A stretch of 64,000 bases of DNA from Nocardia sp. NBC_01730. GTDB lineage: Bacteria > Actinomycetota > Actinomycetes > Mycobacteriales > Mycobacteriaceae. Of the stretch, positions 53,266 through 61,293 are shown one piece after another. The notes under the pieces are model-generated. The model saw only the letters and a list, made by a program, of their open reading frames with translations, did not search any database and was not told the origin of the DNA. How positions within the stretch are numbered: the stretch's first letter is position 1; each line of letters opens with the position of its first letter. The stretch spans positions 1,426,001 to 1,490,000 of the forward strand of contig NZ_CP109162.1 of NCBI RefSeq assembly GCF_035920445.1, in the 5' to 3' direction. The position numbers were made by a program, and so were the translations under genes.

Positions 53266-54633
53266 CTATTCGTCGATGAGAGCTTGCTCTTTGCGCGCGG
53301 TGACCGGGGCGGCCAGTTGCTGCTCGTCACAGATCCGCTGCAACTTCTCCAGGGTCTCGTCGAGCCCGGCACCTAGCCGCGGTCCCGGGGTGAAGGTGGC
53401 CCGAAGGTGTCGCATGCCCTGGATGACACCGATAGTGTCGTAATGTACGGCGCCTTCCGGGTCACACCAGAAGTCGGGCATGCGGTCGAGCACCGCGGTG
53501 ACCATCCGCTTGAACACCATGCGCGCCACATTCGAGCCGATGCACCGATGGACGCCGAGGCCGAAGCTGAAGTGGCGGTTGCCTCGTCGATCGAGCACCA
53601 CTGTGTCGGGATCCTCGAACACCTGGGCGTCGCGGTTGGCCATCGCCCATGACAACCACAGGCGCTCGCCCTCTTTGAACGTGGTGCCGACGTACTCGCA
53701 ATCCTCGGAGATGGTGCGTCCGTCGCCGGGTGCGGGCGTGAAGTAGCGCAGGAACTCCTCGGTCGCGGAGTTCAGTAGCAGATCCCGGTCCTGGCTGAGG
53801 GTTTCGCGCTCCGAGGGATTTTGTGACAGCCATTCCAGCGCGTGCGCGGTGAGTGCGGTGGTGGTATCGAAGCCGCCGCCGATGATCAGCGAGAGAATGC
53901 CGAGACTCTCCATGTCGGAGGGCTTCTCGCCATTGACCTCGGCGCGGGCGACCGCATCGATCAGGCCGGGCCGCGGGTTCTCGCGAATCTCGAACAGGCT
54001 CTGGAGCAGATCCAAACCCATGGCTCGGTGCAATTCACCTACCCGGACGATATCCGGCGAATCCGGTGGGGTGTAGACCCCGGCGTGGGCAGGCTCGTTG
54101 TAGATCGTCCACTTCTTCAGCGGTATCCCGAGCATGCCGAGGGTCAGGACCGCAGGCACGATATTTGCGAGCTCGTCGACGAAATCGATACTGCCGCTTT
54201 CGATCTTCTCGTCGAGGCAGGCGCGCACTACCTCGTCGACAAAGGGAATCCAACGATTGACGGCGGCCGGTGACAGATAGGGATTGAGTATCGAACGGTA
54301 GGCGCGATGCTCGGGCTCATCCATTTCCAGAATGCCGCCTCGAATGCCTTTTGCCCGGGTCGCGGTGGGGATGTTGATACCCTTGTACCCACGGCGTTCA
54401 CCGTTGACATCGTGGTCGTTGGAGACTTCTGGGCACCTGGCCAGGGCGAATACCTCGTTCGCGCCCGAGGCCACCCAATGACCGTCGTAGCTGTCGGACC
54501 AGGCGATGGGGCACTTGGCATGCAGCTCATGGGTGACCTCTTCGAATTCCTCCCGATACTGCGGAGTGTGGCGGTCGAAGTGGTAGCGGTTGGCTTTACG
54601 TTCGTCGTCAGGCACGACGCCGTCAACGCTCAT
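53266..54633 (-). CDS. Cytochrome P450, second of two paralogues
   Basis: Soluble P450 of 455 residues, nearly the same length as the one at 22133 and similar throughout. I-helix LIIGGGFDTTTALTAHALEW, ExxR in ATEEFLRYFTPAPGDGR, and haem loop FGLGVHRCIGSNVARMVFKR with Cys364. The identical spacing and shared ends (a LGAGLDETLEKLQRICDEQ-type tail) indicate a duplication. Its ferredoxin, an SDR and a dioxygenase gene lie upstream on the same strand. The two P450s may act on different positions or different intermediates of the same pathway; substrate unknown. Confidence 0.95.
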   Translation of the reverse strand: MSVDGVVPDDERKANRYHFDRHTPQYREEFEEVTHELHAKCPIAWSDSYDGHWVASGANEVFALARCPEVSNDHDVNGERRGYKGINIPTATRAKGIRGGILEMDEPEHRAYRSILNPYLSPAAVNRWIPFVDEVVRACLDEKIESGSIDFVDELANIVPAVLTLGMLGIPLKKWTIYNEPAHAGVYTPPDSPDIVRVGELHRAMGLDLLQSLFEIRENPRPGLIDAVARAEVNGEKPSDMESLGILSLIIGGGFDTTTALTAHALEWLSQNPSERETLSQDRDLLLNSATEEFLRYFTPAPGDGRTISEDCEYVGTTFKEGERLWLSWAMANRDAQVFEDPDTVVLDRRGNRHFSFGLGVHRCIGSNVARMVFKRMVTAVLDRMPDFWCDPEGAVHYDTIGVIQGMRHLRATFTPGPRLGAGLDETLEKLQRICDEQQLAAPVTARKEQALIDE

Positions 54634-54681
54634 GCGGCGTTGTCCTCTCTTGTCGCTTCCGGCGGCAGATCGCCCCTGGGT

Positions 54682-54873
54682 TCAGGGGATTGAAATCGCT
54701 TGTTCCGGGCAGGAATGCGCGGCCTCGCGCACTTTATCCTGCTCCTCGACCGGAACGTCTTCGTCGACGGGCGAGGAATGCCCATCCAGCTCGCTCAGTT
54801 CGAACGAGTTCGGCGCGATCATCGCGCAGAGGGTGTGCCCTTGGCAGCGTTGCGAATCGACCTGGACCTTCAC
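54682..54873 (-). CDS. Ferredoxin paired with the second P450
   Basis: Single-cluster ferredoxin of 63 residues with Cys10, Cys16 and Cys55 (RCQGHTLC, HSCPE) and His in the fourth ligand position, as in the first ferredoxin at 23510. Start is GTG at 54873. It lies 48 bases before the P450 and 55 bases after the SDR gene in the same direction. Together with the first set this forms two duplicated ferredoxin-P450 modules. Confidence 0.92.
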   Translation of the reverse strand: MKVQVDSQRCQGHTLCAMIAPNSFELSELDGHSSPVDEDVPVEEQDKVREAAHSCPEQAISIP

Positions 54874-54928
54874 GACTTTCCATATCTGTTGTTACTGATG
54901 TGTTGACGCCGGACGCGCAGAGTCGACC

Positions 54929-55639
54929 TCAGGTGTTCCGGCCACCGTTGACGCCGAATATCTGGCCGGTGATGTATCCGGCCTCTTCGGAGATCAGGAA
55001 GCCGCACGCGGCGGCGATGTCTTCCGGCTGGCCGACGCGGCGTACCGGGGTGCGCTGGATATGTTCCTGGATCGTTCCGCCGAGGAGCCTGAGCTGCTCG
55101 GCATTGCGCAGCATCGGGGTATCGATGAAGCCTGGTGGCACCGCGTTCACGGTGATACCGTTCGGGCCGAGTTCGAGAGCGAGGGCCTTGGTCAGTCCGT
55201 TCACCGCGGATTTGGCGGAGACGTAATGGGCCATGAACGGTTGACCCGACTGGGCGCTCGAGGACGAGATATTCACGATGCGGCCCCACTTCGCATCGAC
55301 CATGTCCGGCAGTACCGCCTGGACGCAGTGGAAGACGCCGTTGAGGTTGATGTCGATCACCCGCTGCCATTCCTCGAAGCCGAGATTGGCGAAGCGCTTG
55401 AATCCGTCGAGTCCCGCTGCGTTGACGAGAACGGTGACGGGGCCGAACTTTGCACGGATCGAGGCGAGCGCTGTTGCGATCTGTTCCGGATCGGTGACGT
55501 CGGCGGCATACCCGAAATCCGTGTCATCGGCCCGCAGGTCGAAGGTGGCGACCGTGAAGCCGTCAGCGCGCAGTCGCCGTGCGACCGCCTGACCGATACC
55601 GGAGCCGCCTCCGGTGACGACGGCTGTCTTCACGCCCAC
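54929..55639 (-). CDS. Short-chain dehydrogenase/reductase (FabG-like)
   Basis: Classical SDR of 236 residues. AVVTGGGSGIGQAVARRLRA, aspartate in FDLRADD, VLVNAAGLDGFKRFANLGFE, active-site serines in IVNISSSSAQSG, YVSAKSAVNGLTKALALELG and tail TGQIFGVNGGRNT. It lacks the insertion of the mycofactocin type, so it should use free NAD(P). The start lies ten bases inside the dioxygenase gene. It may oxidise the alcohol made by the P450 or a beta-hydroxyacyl-CoA. Confidence 0.88.
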   Translation of the reverse strand: MGVKTAVVTGGGSGIGQAVARRLRADGFTVATFDLRADDTDFGYAADVTDPEQIATALASIRAKFGPVTVLVNAAGLDGFKRFANLGFEEWQRVIDINLNGVFHCVQAVLPDMVDAKWGRIVNISSSSAQSGQPFMAHYVSAKSAVNGLTKALALELGPNGITVNAVPPGFIDTPMLRNAEQLRLLGGTIQEHIQRTPVRRVGQPEDIAAACGFLISEEAGYITGQIFGVNGGRNT

Positions 55640-56436
55640 GCCTCTTCACCGGCGATGGTGGTGCGGTGCATGGTGCGGCGCGAGGCCGGGTCATAGGGCA
55701 GGGCGCGGTGCAGCATGCCGGTGTTATCCCAGATCACCACGTCGCCTTCCTGCCATTCGTGGGTGTAGCGGAACCGTTCCTGGGTGGTCCAGGCGAGAAT
55801 TTCGTCGAGCAGTGCGCGGCTCTCGTCGGGATCTACGCCCACAACGTGGTCGGCGGTCGCGCCGATGGCGAGCGACTTGCGACCGTCGGCGCGCTGCCAC
55901 ACCAGCGAGATCTCGTGGGTGGGCTGCCTGCGCCACCCCTGGACCTGTTCTTCGCTCGGATCGGGATGGGCGAGCCGCTGCGCGGCCTCGAAGCTGTGCA
56001 CCACCCGTAGCTCCTCGTATCGCTTCCGCTCCTGGTGCGGCAGCGCTTCGTAAGCCGCGTAGGTGCTCGCGAATTCGGTGCCGCCGCCGACCATGGCGAC
56101 ATGCCGGGCGGTGAGCATCGTCGCTTTGGCAGGTACATCGTTCGTGGTGTCGTCGATATGCCAGTTGAACGTGCCCTTGAGGTACTCGGCCGCCGGGTTG
56201 ACGGACGGGTCGAGGGAGACCTTGAAGATCTCCTTGCCGCCTGGCGCCAGCACCGGACCGAGTCGGCGGCTGAAGGCGAGTTGCACCTCATCGTCGAGGT
56301 GACCCCCGCGAATCAGCAATACACCACGCCACTTCAGTGCCTCGAGACACCGGGTGATGGTCGTCTCGGCGAGCAGGTCTTCGACATCGGTGACCTCCAC
56401 ACCCAGGGCTGGGCTGAGCGCCTTCGTCGTGATCAA
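55630..56436 (-). CDS. TauD/TfdA-family Fe(II)/2-oxoglutarate-dependent dioxygenase
   Basis: Dioxygenase of 268 residues from TTG at 56436. Iron ligands His93 and Asp95 (NWHIDDTTNDV) and His243 (WDNTGMLHRALPYDP), and a 2-oxoglutarate-binding arginine expected in PASRRTMHRTTI. The TTG is chosen because GGAAGGAG stands at ideal distance before it and the product then begins MITTKALSPALGVEV, a normal family start; the ATG at 56457 lies directly on the operator with no ribosome site. It would hydroxylate or cleave an ether or alkyl acid using 2-oxoglutarate. It is the first gene of the second P450 operon. Confidence 0.87.
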   Translation of the reverse strand: MITTKALSPALGVEVTDVEDLLAETTITRCLEALKWRGVLLIRGGHLDDEVQLAFSRRLGPVLAPGGKEIFKVSLDPSVNPAAEYLKGTFNWHIDDTTNDVPAKATMLTARHVAMVGGGTEFASTYAAYEALPHQERKRYEELRVVHSFEAAQRLAHPDPSEEQVQGWRRQPTHEISLVWQRADGRKSLAIGATADHVVGVDPDESRALLDEILAWTTQERFRYTHEWQEGDVVIWDNTGMLHRALPYDPASRRTMHRTTIAGEEAWA

Positions 56437-56457
56437 GAGAATCTCCTTCCTGTTCAT

Positions 56458-56472
56458 GAGAACCGTACTCTC
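56458..56472. promoter_or_regulatory. Operator copy 12
   Basis: GAGAACCGTACTCTC, one change in each half, as in copy 5. It abuts the ATG at 56457 and lies 22 bases before the preferred TTG start of the dioxygenase gene that leads the second P450 operon. Confidence 0.72.
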
Positions 56473-56623
56473 GCATTTGGGCGACAGGCAAGGCCCGGAT
56501 CGATTCGGTGCCATTCGGTCGTTTTAGCTGCTACCGGGATGGGCGATTCAGGCTGATCGGCGCTTCCGCAGGCTCGATTTGCTGCTAGAGTTCGCCTTGG
56601 AGAGGTTTAGATTCTCCTTCAGG

Positions 56624-56638
56624 GAGAATCATATTTTC
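56624..56638. promoter_or_regulatory. Operator copy 13
   Basis: GAGAATCATATTTTC, one mismatch in the right half, 25 bases before the aldehyde dehydrogenase start on the plus strand. A weaker repeat, GAGGTTTAGATTCTC at 56602-56616, lies next to it. With copy 12 it forms a divergent regulatory region of about 230 bases. Confidence 0.65.
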
Positions 56639-56662
56639 AGCTGCTCGATCAGGAGGCGAAAT

Positions 56663-58177
56663 ATGCGACCCAAGGACCAGGTGTCCGCCGATGCGGGTGC
56701 GGTGCAGGACAACAACGACGGGGTGCCGATGGGTGAGGCGTCGAGGCGGTTGCTCATCGACGGTCAGCTCGTCACCACGGGTTGGACCTTCGAATCCCTG
56801 AATCCGGCCACCGGAGCGGTGCTCGGGTACGCACCGGACGCCACGGTCGTCGAGGCCGAGGCTGCCATCGCGGCCGCGCGCCGAGCCTTCGACAGCACCG
56901 ACTGGTCCACCGATGTGCAGCTGCGTATCCGCTGCCTGGACCAGCTCTACCAGGCGCTCACCGAGCACAAGGAAGAGTTGCGTGAGCTGACCATCGCCGA
57001 GGTGGGCGCGACCCGTACCCTGACCCACGGCAATCAGCTCGAGACACCCCTCGGAATTGTCAGCTACTACGCGAATCTGCTGCGCACCTACCCAATGACC
57101 GAGGAACTCGGCGAGGTCGAGTCACGCGGCCAGCAACATCGTCGCTGGGTGGAGAAGGAGGCTGCGGGGGTTGTCGCGGCGATCGTCGCCTACAACTATC
57201 CGCACCAGCTCGCGTTGGCGAAATTGGCTCCCGCACTGGCCGCCGGTTGCACCGTGGTGCTCAAGGGCGCACCCGACACCCCGCTGGTCACTCTCGCGCT
57301 GGGTGAGCTGATCGCCGAGCACACCGATATCCCGGCCGGCGTGGTGAACGTGTTGAGTTCGTCCGAGGTAGCGGTCGGCGAGCTGCTGACCAAGCATCCC
57401 GACGTGGACGCGGTCACCTTTACCGGATCCACCGTAACCGGGCGCCGCATCATGGCCGCCGCGAGCGACAGTCTCAAACGGGTCTTCCTGGAACTCGGCG
57501 GCAAATCGGCGGCGATCTTGCTCGATGACGCGGATCTCACCCTCGGCGCTCAGTTCGCGGCCTTCAGCATCTGTACTCAGGCGGGTCAGGGATGCGCGCT
57601 CACTACCCGGCTGCTGGTGCCGAGGCAACAGCACGATGAAGTTGTCCAGCAGGTCGCCAAGTTCATGGGAATGGTCCGGCTCGGCGACCCCGGCGATCCG
57701 AAAACCTATATGGGCCCGCTCATCAGCGAACGCCAGCGCGACAAGGTGGACGGCATGGTCAAGCGTGCCGTCGCGGCGGGCGCGGAGCTCGTCATCGGCG
57801 GTGAACGAGTCGATCCGGGGTACTTCTACACACCGACGTTGCTCGCGGGCGTCGATCCCGACAGCGAGATCGCGCAGGAGGAAGTCTTCGGGCCGGTACT
57901 AGCGGTCATCCAGTACGCCGACGACGAGGATGCGGTGCGCATCGCCAACAATTCGCAGTACGGGTTGTCCGGGGCGGTGTTCGGTAAAGACCAGGATCGT
58001 GCCCTCGCCATCGCACGACGTATTCGCACTGGCACGTTCAGTGTGAACGGCGGCAACTACTTCCACGCCGATGTCCCGTTCGGCGGCTACAAACAGTCGG
58101 GCATCGGCCGTGAAATGGGTGTCCCCGGGTTGGAGGAGTTCCTGGAGCGCAAGACCTTCGCGACGGTGGTCGCATGA
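56663..58177 (+). CDS. NAD(P)-dependent aldehyde dehydrogenase
   Basis: Aldehyde dehydrogenase of 504 residues. Cofactor and catalytic motifs: VAAIVAYNYPHQLALAKLAP, FTGSTVTGRRIMAAASDSL, catalytic Glu277 in LELGGKSAAI and nucleophile Cys311 in AGQGCALTTRLL. The ending VPFGGYKQSGIGREMGVPGL is typical. ATG at 56663 has AGGAGG upstream; the longer frame crosses the operator. It would oxidise an aldehyde, such as a product of P450 and SDR steps, to the acid. The acid would then be activated by the CoA transferase encoded by the overlapping next gene. Confidence 0.93.
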   Translation: MRPKDQVSADAGAVQDNNDGVPMGEASRRLLIDGQLVTTGWTFESLNPATGAVLGYAPDATVVEAEAAIAAARRAFDSTDWSTDVQLRIRCLDQLYQALTEHKEELRELTIAEVGATRTLTHGNQLETPLGIVSYYANLLRTYPMTEELGEVESRGQQHRRWVEKEAAGVVAAIVAYNYPHQLALAKLAPALAAGCTVVLKGAPDTPLVTLALGELIAEHTDIPAGVVNVLSSSEVAVGELLTKHPDVDAVTFTGSTVTGRRIMAAASDSLKRVFLELGGKSAAILLDDADLTLGAQFAAFSICTQAGQGCALTTRLLVPRQQHDEVVQQVAKFMGMVRLGDPGDPKTYMGPLISERQRDKVDGMVKRAVAAGAELVIGGERVDPGYFYTPTLLAGVDPDSEIAQEEVFGPVLAVIQYADDEDAVRIANNSQYGLSGAVFGKDQDRALAIARRIRTGTFSVNGGNYFHADVPFGGYKQSGIGREMGVPGLEEFLERKTFATVVA

Positions 58178-59379
58178 AGCCGCTCGAAGGAATCCGCGTT
58201 CTGGAGGCCGCGATGTACGGCTTCGTGCCGTCGGCGGGCGCGGTGCTCGCCGACTGGGGCGCGGAGGTGATCAAGGTGGAGCATGCGGTAAGCGGCGATC
58301 CGCAGCGCGGCCTGCGCCAGACCGGTACCTTCCGAGTCGAGGGCGACCCGAATCCCAATGTGGAGCACGCGAATCGAGGCAAGCGCAGCATCGGTCTCGA
58401 TATGGCGACAGCGGAGGGCCGGGAAGTGCTCTATGACCTGGCTCGCCGATCAGATGTGTTCCTGACGAGCTTCTTGCCGCAAGCGCGAGCGAAGTTCGGC
58501 ATCGACGTCGACGATATCCGCGCGCTGAATCCCTCCATCATCTACGCCCGGGGCAGCGCGCTCGGACCGCGTGGTCAGGAAGCGGACCGGGGTGGCTACG
58601 ACATGACCGCCTTTTGGGCGCGGGCCGGCATCGCCGCTACCCTCACGCCGCCAGGTGTGGAGGGGATGATCAGTCCGCCTGGGCCTGCCTTCGGCGACAC
58701 CATCTCCGGCACGAATCTCGCAGGCGGGATCGCGGCGGCGCTGCTGAAACGCGAGCGTACCGGGGAGTCTTCGGTCGTGGACGTATCACTACTCGGCAGC
58801 GGGCTGTGGGCGATGGGCCATACGGTGGCACTGTCGCTGCATCTCGATAAGCCGATGGTGGCGCCGACACCGGGTGCGCACGGCTCCCCGACGAATCCAC
58901 TGTCGGGGTTGTACGCTACCGCCGACGGTCGCTATCTCGCGTTCGTCATGCTGCAGCCCGGCAAGTTCTGGGCCGATGTCTGCCAGCACATCGACCGTCC
59001 GGAGTTGGCCGACGATCCACGCTTCGTGACCGCTGAGCAGATTGCCACCAATACCGATCAGGCCGTCGAGATCCTGAAAGAGGCGCTGGCCGCGCGCACA
59101 CTCGCCGAGTGGACCGAACGCTTCGCGACCTTGGCCGGTCCGTGGGCACCGGTGCAGGATTCACGCCAGGTGGGCGACGATACCCAGATCCGGGCCAACG
59201 AGTACGTAATCCCCGCGGGCACCCTCGAATTGGTCGCCAGCCCGGTGCAATTCGACGTTGCCGCACCGAAGCTGGGTCCAGCCCCCGAATTCGCCGCGCA
59301 GACCGACGAGGTCCTGCTCGAACTCGGACTGGACTGGACCCGCATCATCGAACTCAAGACCGCGGGTGTGGTCACCTAG
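58174..59379 (+). CDS. CaiB/BaiF-type (class III) CoA transferase
   Basis: Class III CoA transferase of 401 residues, full family length. IRVLEAAMYGFVPSAGAVLA, DWGAEVIKVEHAVSGDPQRG, NRGKRSIGLDMATAEGREVL and DVFLTSFLPQARAKFGIDVD are family motifs, the last region containing the usual catalytic-Asp area. The start overlaps the aldehyde dehydrogenase stop as ATGA. This places acid formation and CoA activation in one operon. Unlike the transferase at 109-1428, both halves are well conserved. Confidence 0.9.
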   Translation: MKPLEGIRVLEAAMYGFVPSAGAVLADWGAEVIKVEHAVSGDPQRGLRQTGTFRVEGDPNPNVEHANRGKRSIGLDMATAEGREVLYDLARRSDVFLTSFLPQARAKFGIDVDDIRALNPSIIYARGSALGPRGQEADRGGYDMTAFWARAGIAATLTPPGVEGMISPPGPAFGDTISGTNLAGGIAAALLKRERTGESSVVDVSLLGSGLWAMGHTVALSLHLDKPMVAPTPGAHGSPTNPLSGLYATADGRYLAFVMLQPGKFWADVCQHIDRPELADDPRFVTAEQIATNTDQAVEILKEALAARTLAEWTERFATLAGPWAPVQDSRQVGDDTQIRANEYVIPAGTLELVASPVQFDVAAPKLGPAPEFAAQTDEVLLELGLDWTRIIELKTAGVVT

Positions 59380-59388
59380 CGGCCGGTG

Positions 59389-59805
59389 CTATTCCCACGG
59401 AGTCAGCACGATCTTTCCGCGCACTCGGCCCGATTCGCTGAGCCGGTGCGCCTCGGTGACCGCCGACAGTGGTAGTAGGTGCCCGACTTCGATGTGGAGC
59501 TTGCCTTGATCGGCGAGTGTTGCCATCGCCGCGAGGGTGGCCGGGGAAGGATGCCCGGCCACCCGGTGGTAGCGCGGATCTGTTGCGGCATCGGAGCTTT
59601 GGAAGTCGATGTAGCGCCCGTCGGCCCGCAGGACCGGCAGCGACCGCGAGCCGTAGGTGCCGCCGACGAGATCGAGTACGACGTCGACTTTGTCGACTGT
59701 CTCCGTGAAATCGCCTGTGGTGTAGTCGATCAACTCATCAACGCCCAAGGTGCGGAGGAAGTGGTGATTCGCCGCACGGGCGGTGCCGAAGACATAGGCG
59801 TCGCG
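59389..59805 (-). pseudogene. C-terminal fragment of a quinone-reductase-type MDR
   Basis: The C-terminal half of an NADPH:quinone reductase-like MDR: AYVFGTARAANHHFLRTLGV, DELIDYTTGDFTETVDKVDV, VLDLVGGTYGSRSLPVLRAD and AHRLSESGRVRGKIVLTPW. The N-terminal catalytic domain and the start of the Rossmann fold are missing, and a stop codon lies just upstream of the similarity. An ATG-less remnant; ORF starts inside it are GTG- or TTG-type. It converges with the CoA transferase gene. It is not the missing half of the truncated MDR at 30.7 kb by orientation or position, although both come from the same family. Confidence 0.75.
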
Positions 59806-59851
59806 GCTTGGTAACGGAGCTCAGCTGAAACAGCCTATGTCACTTGACTTC

Positions 59852-60571
59852 TCACTTGGCCAGCTGCGGTGGGGTGGGCGGCGGCTGGTTGATGGTGGTG
59901 AAGTACTGGACTCCAGCCATGATCGCGATCGGCGCGGTGATGAAAATCTGCCCGGCCAATGCGCCGAGCGCACCGATGGCGAGTATCCCGCCGAGGCAGC
60001 CGATGGCCGCCGCCGGCAGGAACGCACCGAACAGGCCGATGATGGCGGCGGAAGCGACGGTAGCACCGGCGATCCCGCCGAGGATGCAGCCGATAGCGCC
60101 GCCGCTGATACCGCCGGCGAAGGTGCCGATGGCGGCGCCCATACTGATGGTGCTGGTCAGACGGCTCCATGCGGACTGTTCACGGTCGTACTGGTTTTGC
60201 CAGGGGGCCTGATCTTCGTAGGGCAGCGCCACCGGCTTATACACCGCGTGTTCGACACCGAATTGCGGGGTCAACGTGGCGGTCCGGTCCTTGATTTCCG
60301 CGGCGATCGGGAATTCGAAGTCGTCGACCCGGAACTTCAGTTCAGTGCCTGCGAGAGTTGTCCCATTGGCAGCCTTGATCTTGAAGGTGCCGTCTTCGAC
60401 GACCAGTGCGCCCGAGTCGGTTTGGATGATGGTTGATTGTTCCGTTATTGACGTCGTGAATTTGATGGCGTCCGCACTGCCGGTGGGTACCGCGCCAGCG
60501 ATGCCTGCGGTCGCTCCCAGGGGCGTAGTTACCACGACGGTGGTGGTGGTGGTGAGTTTCTTGATCTTCAT
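59852..60571 (-). CDS. DUF8020-like protein with C-terminal glycine-zipper membrane region
   Basis: Probably exported or membrane-linked protein of 239 residues. A Lys/Thr-rich start (MKIKKLTTTTTVVVTT) leads to a beta-rich domain (VVEDGTFKIKAANGTTLAGT, ELKFRVDDFEFPIAAEIKDR) of the DUF8020 kind common in Nocardia. The C-terminal half is a very glycine- and alanine-rich hydrophobic zone (TFAGGISGGAIGCILGGIAG, AAIGCLGGILAIGALGALAG). No ribosome site is clear at ATG 60571. Function unknown; probably unrelated to the catabolic genes around it. 60572-60840 upstream holds no recognisable gene. Confidence 0.72.
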   Translation of the reverse strand: MKIKKLTTTTTVVVTTPLGATAGIAGAVPTGSADAIKFTTSITEQSTIIQTDSGALVVEDGTFKIKAANGTTLAGTELKFRVDDFEFPIAAEIKDRTATLTPQFGVEHAVYKPVALPYEDQAPWQNQYDREQSAWSRLTSTISMGAAIGTFAGGISGGAIGCILGGIAGATVASAAIIGLFGAFLPAAAIGCLGGILAIGALGALAGQIFITAPIAIMAGVQYFTTINQPPPTPPQLAK

Positions 60572-60840
60572 TGATTGAGACGCGAGGACCGGCCAGGAAA
60601 TTGCTATGAGCAAGATCCAGTTCAACAGCTCGGATTCATCGTTCAGCGATGTGGTGCTGATCGGCGCGTTGATCAACGCCGCGGTCCGGCTGTGCAGGGC
60701 GGTCAGCCGGACGTCACGGGTATTGTCGGCGCACCGGCGCGTGGCGCGGCTGGTGCCGACGTCACGCCAGGCCGCCGAGAGTACGTAGTTCGATACCTCG
60801 GCGGCGTCGGCGAGCTCGGCGCAGTGAGTGTGGTCCCGCG

Positions 60841-61293
60841 TCAGGTCAGATATCGCACCAGGTGCTCTGCGACGCACGCCGGTCGCCGCGCACCCTCAGC
60901 GGCGATCGTTATGGTGCGCTTGACCTCGACACCGTCGGTGATGTCGTGCACCGCCGTCAGATCGACTTTGCCGTGCACACGGCTGTCGACCAGGACTGGG
61001 CTGATGAAGCGAACCTTGTTGAGCCCGTAGTTGATTGCCATGCGAGCGTTGTCGACCGTCATGACTTGCTGGCTGATCGGCGCCAGCAGCGCGAGGGTAA
61101 GAAAGCCGTGCGCGATGGTACGGCCGTACGGTCCGTCGGCGGCTCGTCCGGAATCGACGTGGATCCACTGGTGATCGCCGGTGGCTGCCGCGAACAGGTC
61201 GATCTTGTGCTGATCGACGGTGATCCACTCGCTGACACCGATCTCGGTGCCCACGGCCGCGCGTAGGGCGTCGAAATCGGGGAAAGTGGTCAT
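60841..61293 (-). CDS. MaoC-family (R)-hydratase-like dehydratase
   Basis: Hot-dog-fold protein of 150 residues. SEWITVDQHKIDLFAAATGD, HQWIHVDSGRAADGPYGRTI and AHGFLTLALLAP contain the hydratase 2 motif with catalytic Asp and His (ATGDHQWIHVD). It would hydrate an enoyl-CoA with (R) stereochemistry. ATG at 61293 overlaps the FadD stop (ATGA), so it is the third gene of the amidohydrolase-FadD-MaoC operon. Confidence 0.9.
   Translation of the reverse strand: MTTFPDFDALRAAVGTEIGVSEWITVDQHKIDLFAAATGDHQWIHVDSGRAADGPYGRTIAHGFLTLALLAPISQQVMTVDNARMAINYGLNKVRFISPVLVDSRVHGKVDLTAVHDITDGVEVKRTITIAAEGARRPACVAEHLVRYLT

Noticed and set aside
60606..60788. 60-codon plus-strand frame upstream of the DUF8020-like gene
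   Set aside because: No ribosome site, no recognisable family, and an arginine-rich tail typical of chance frames.
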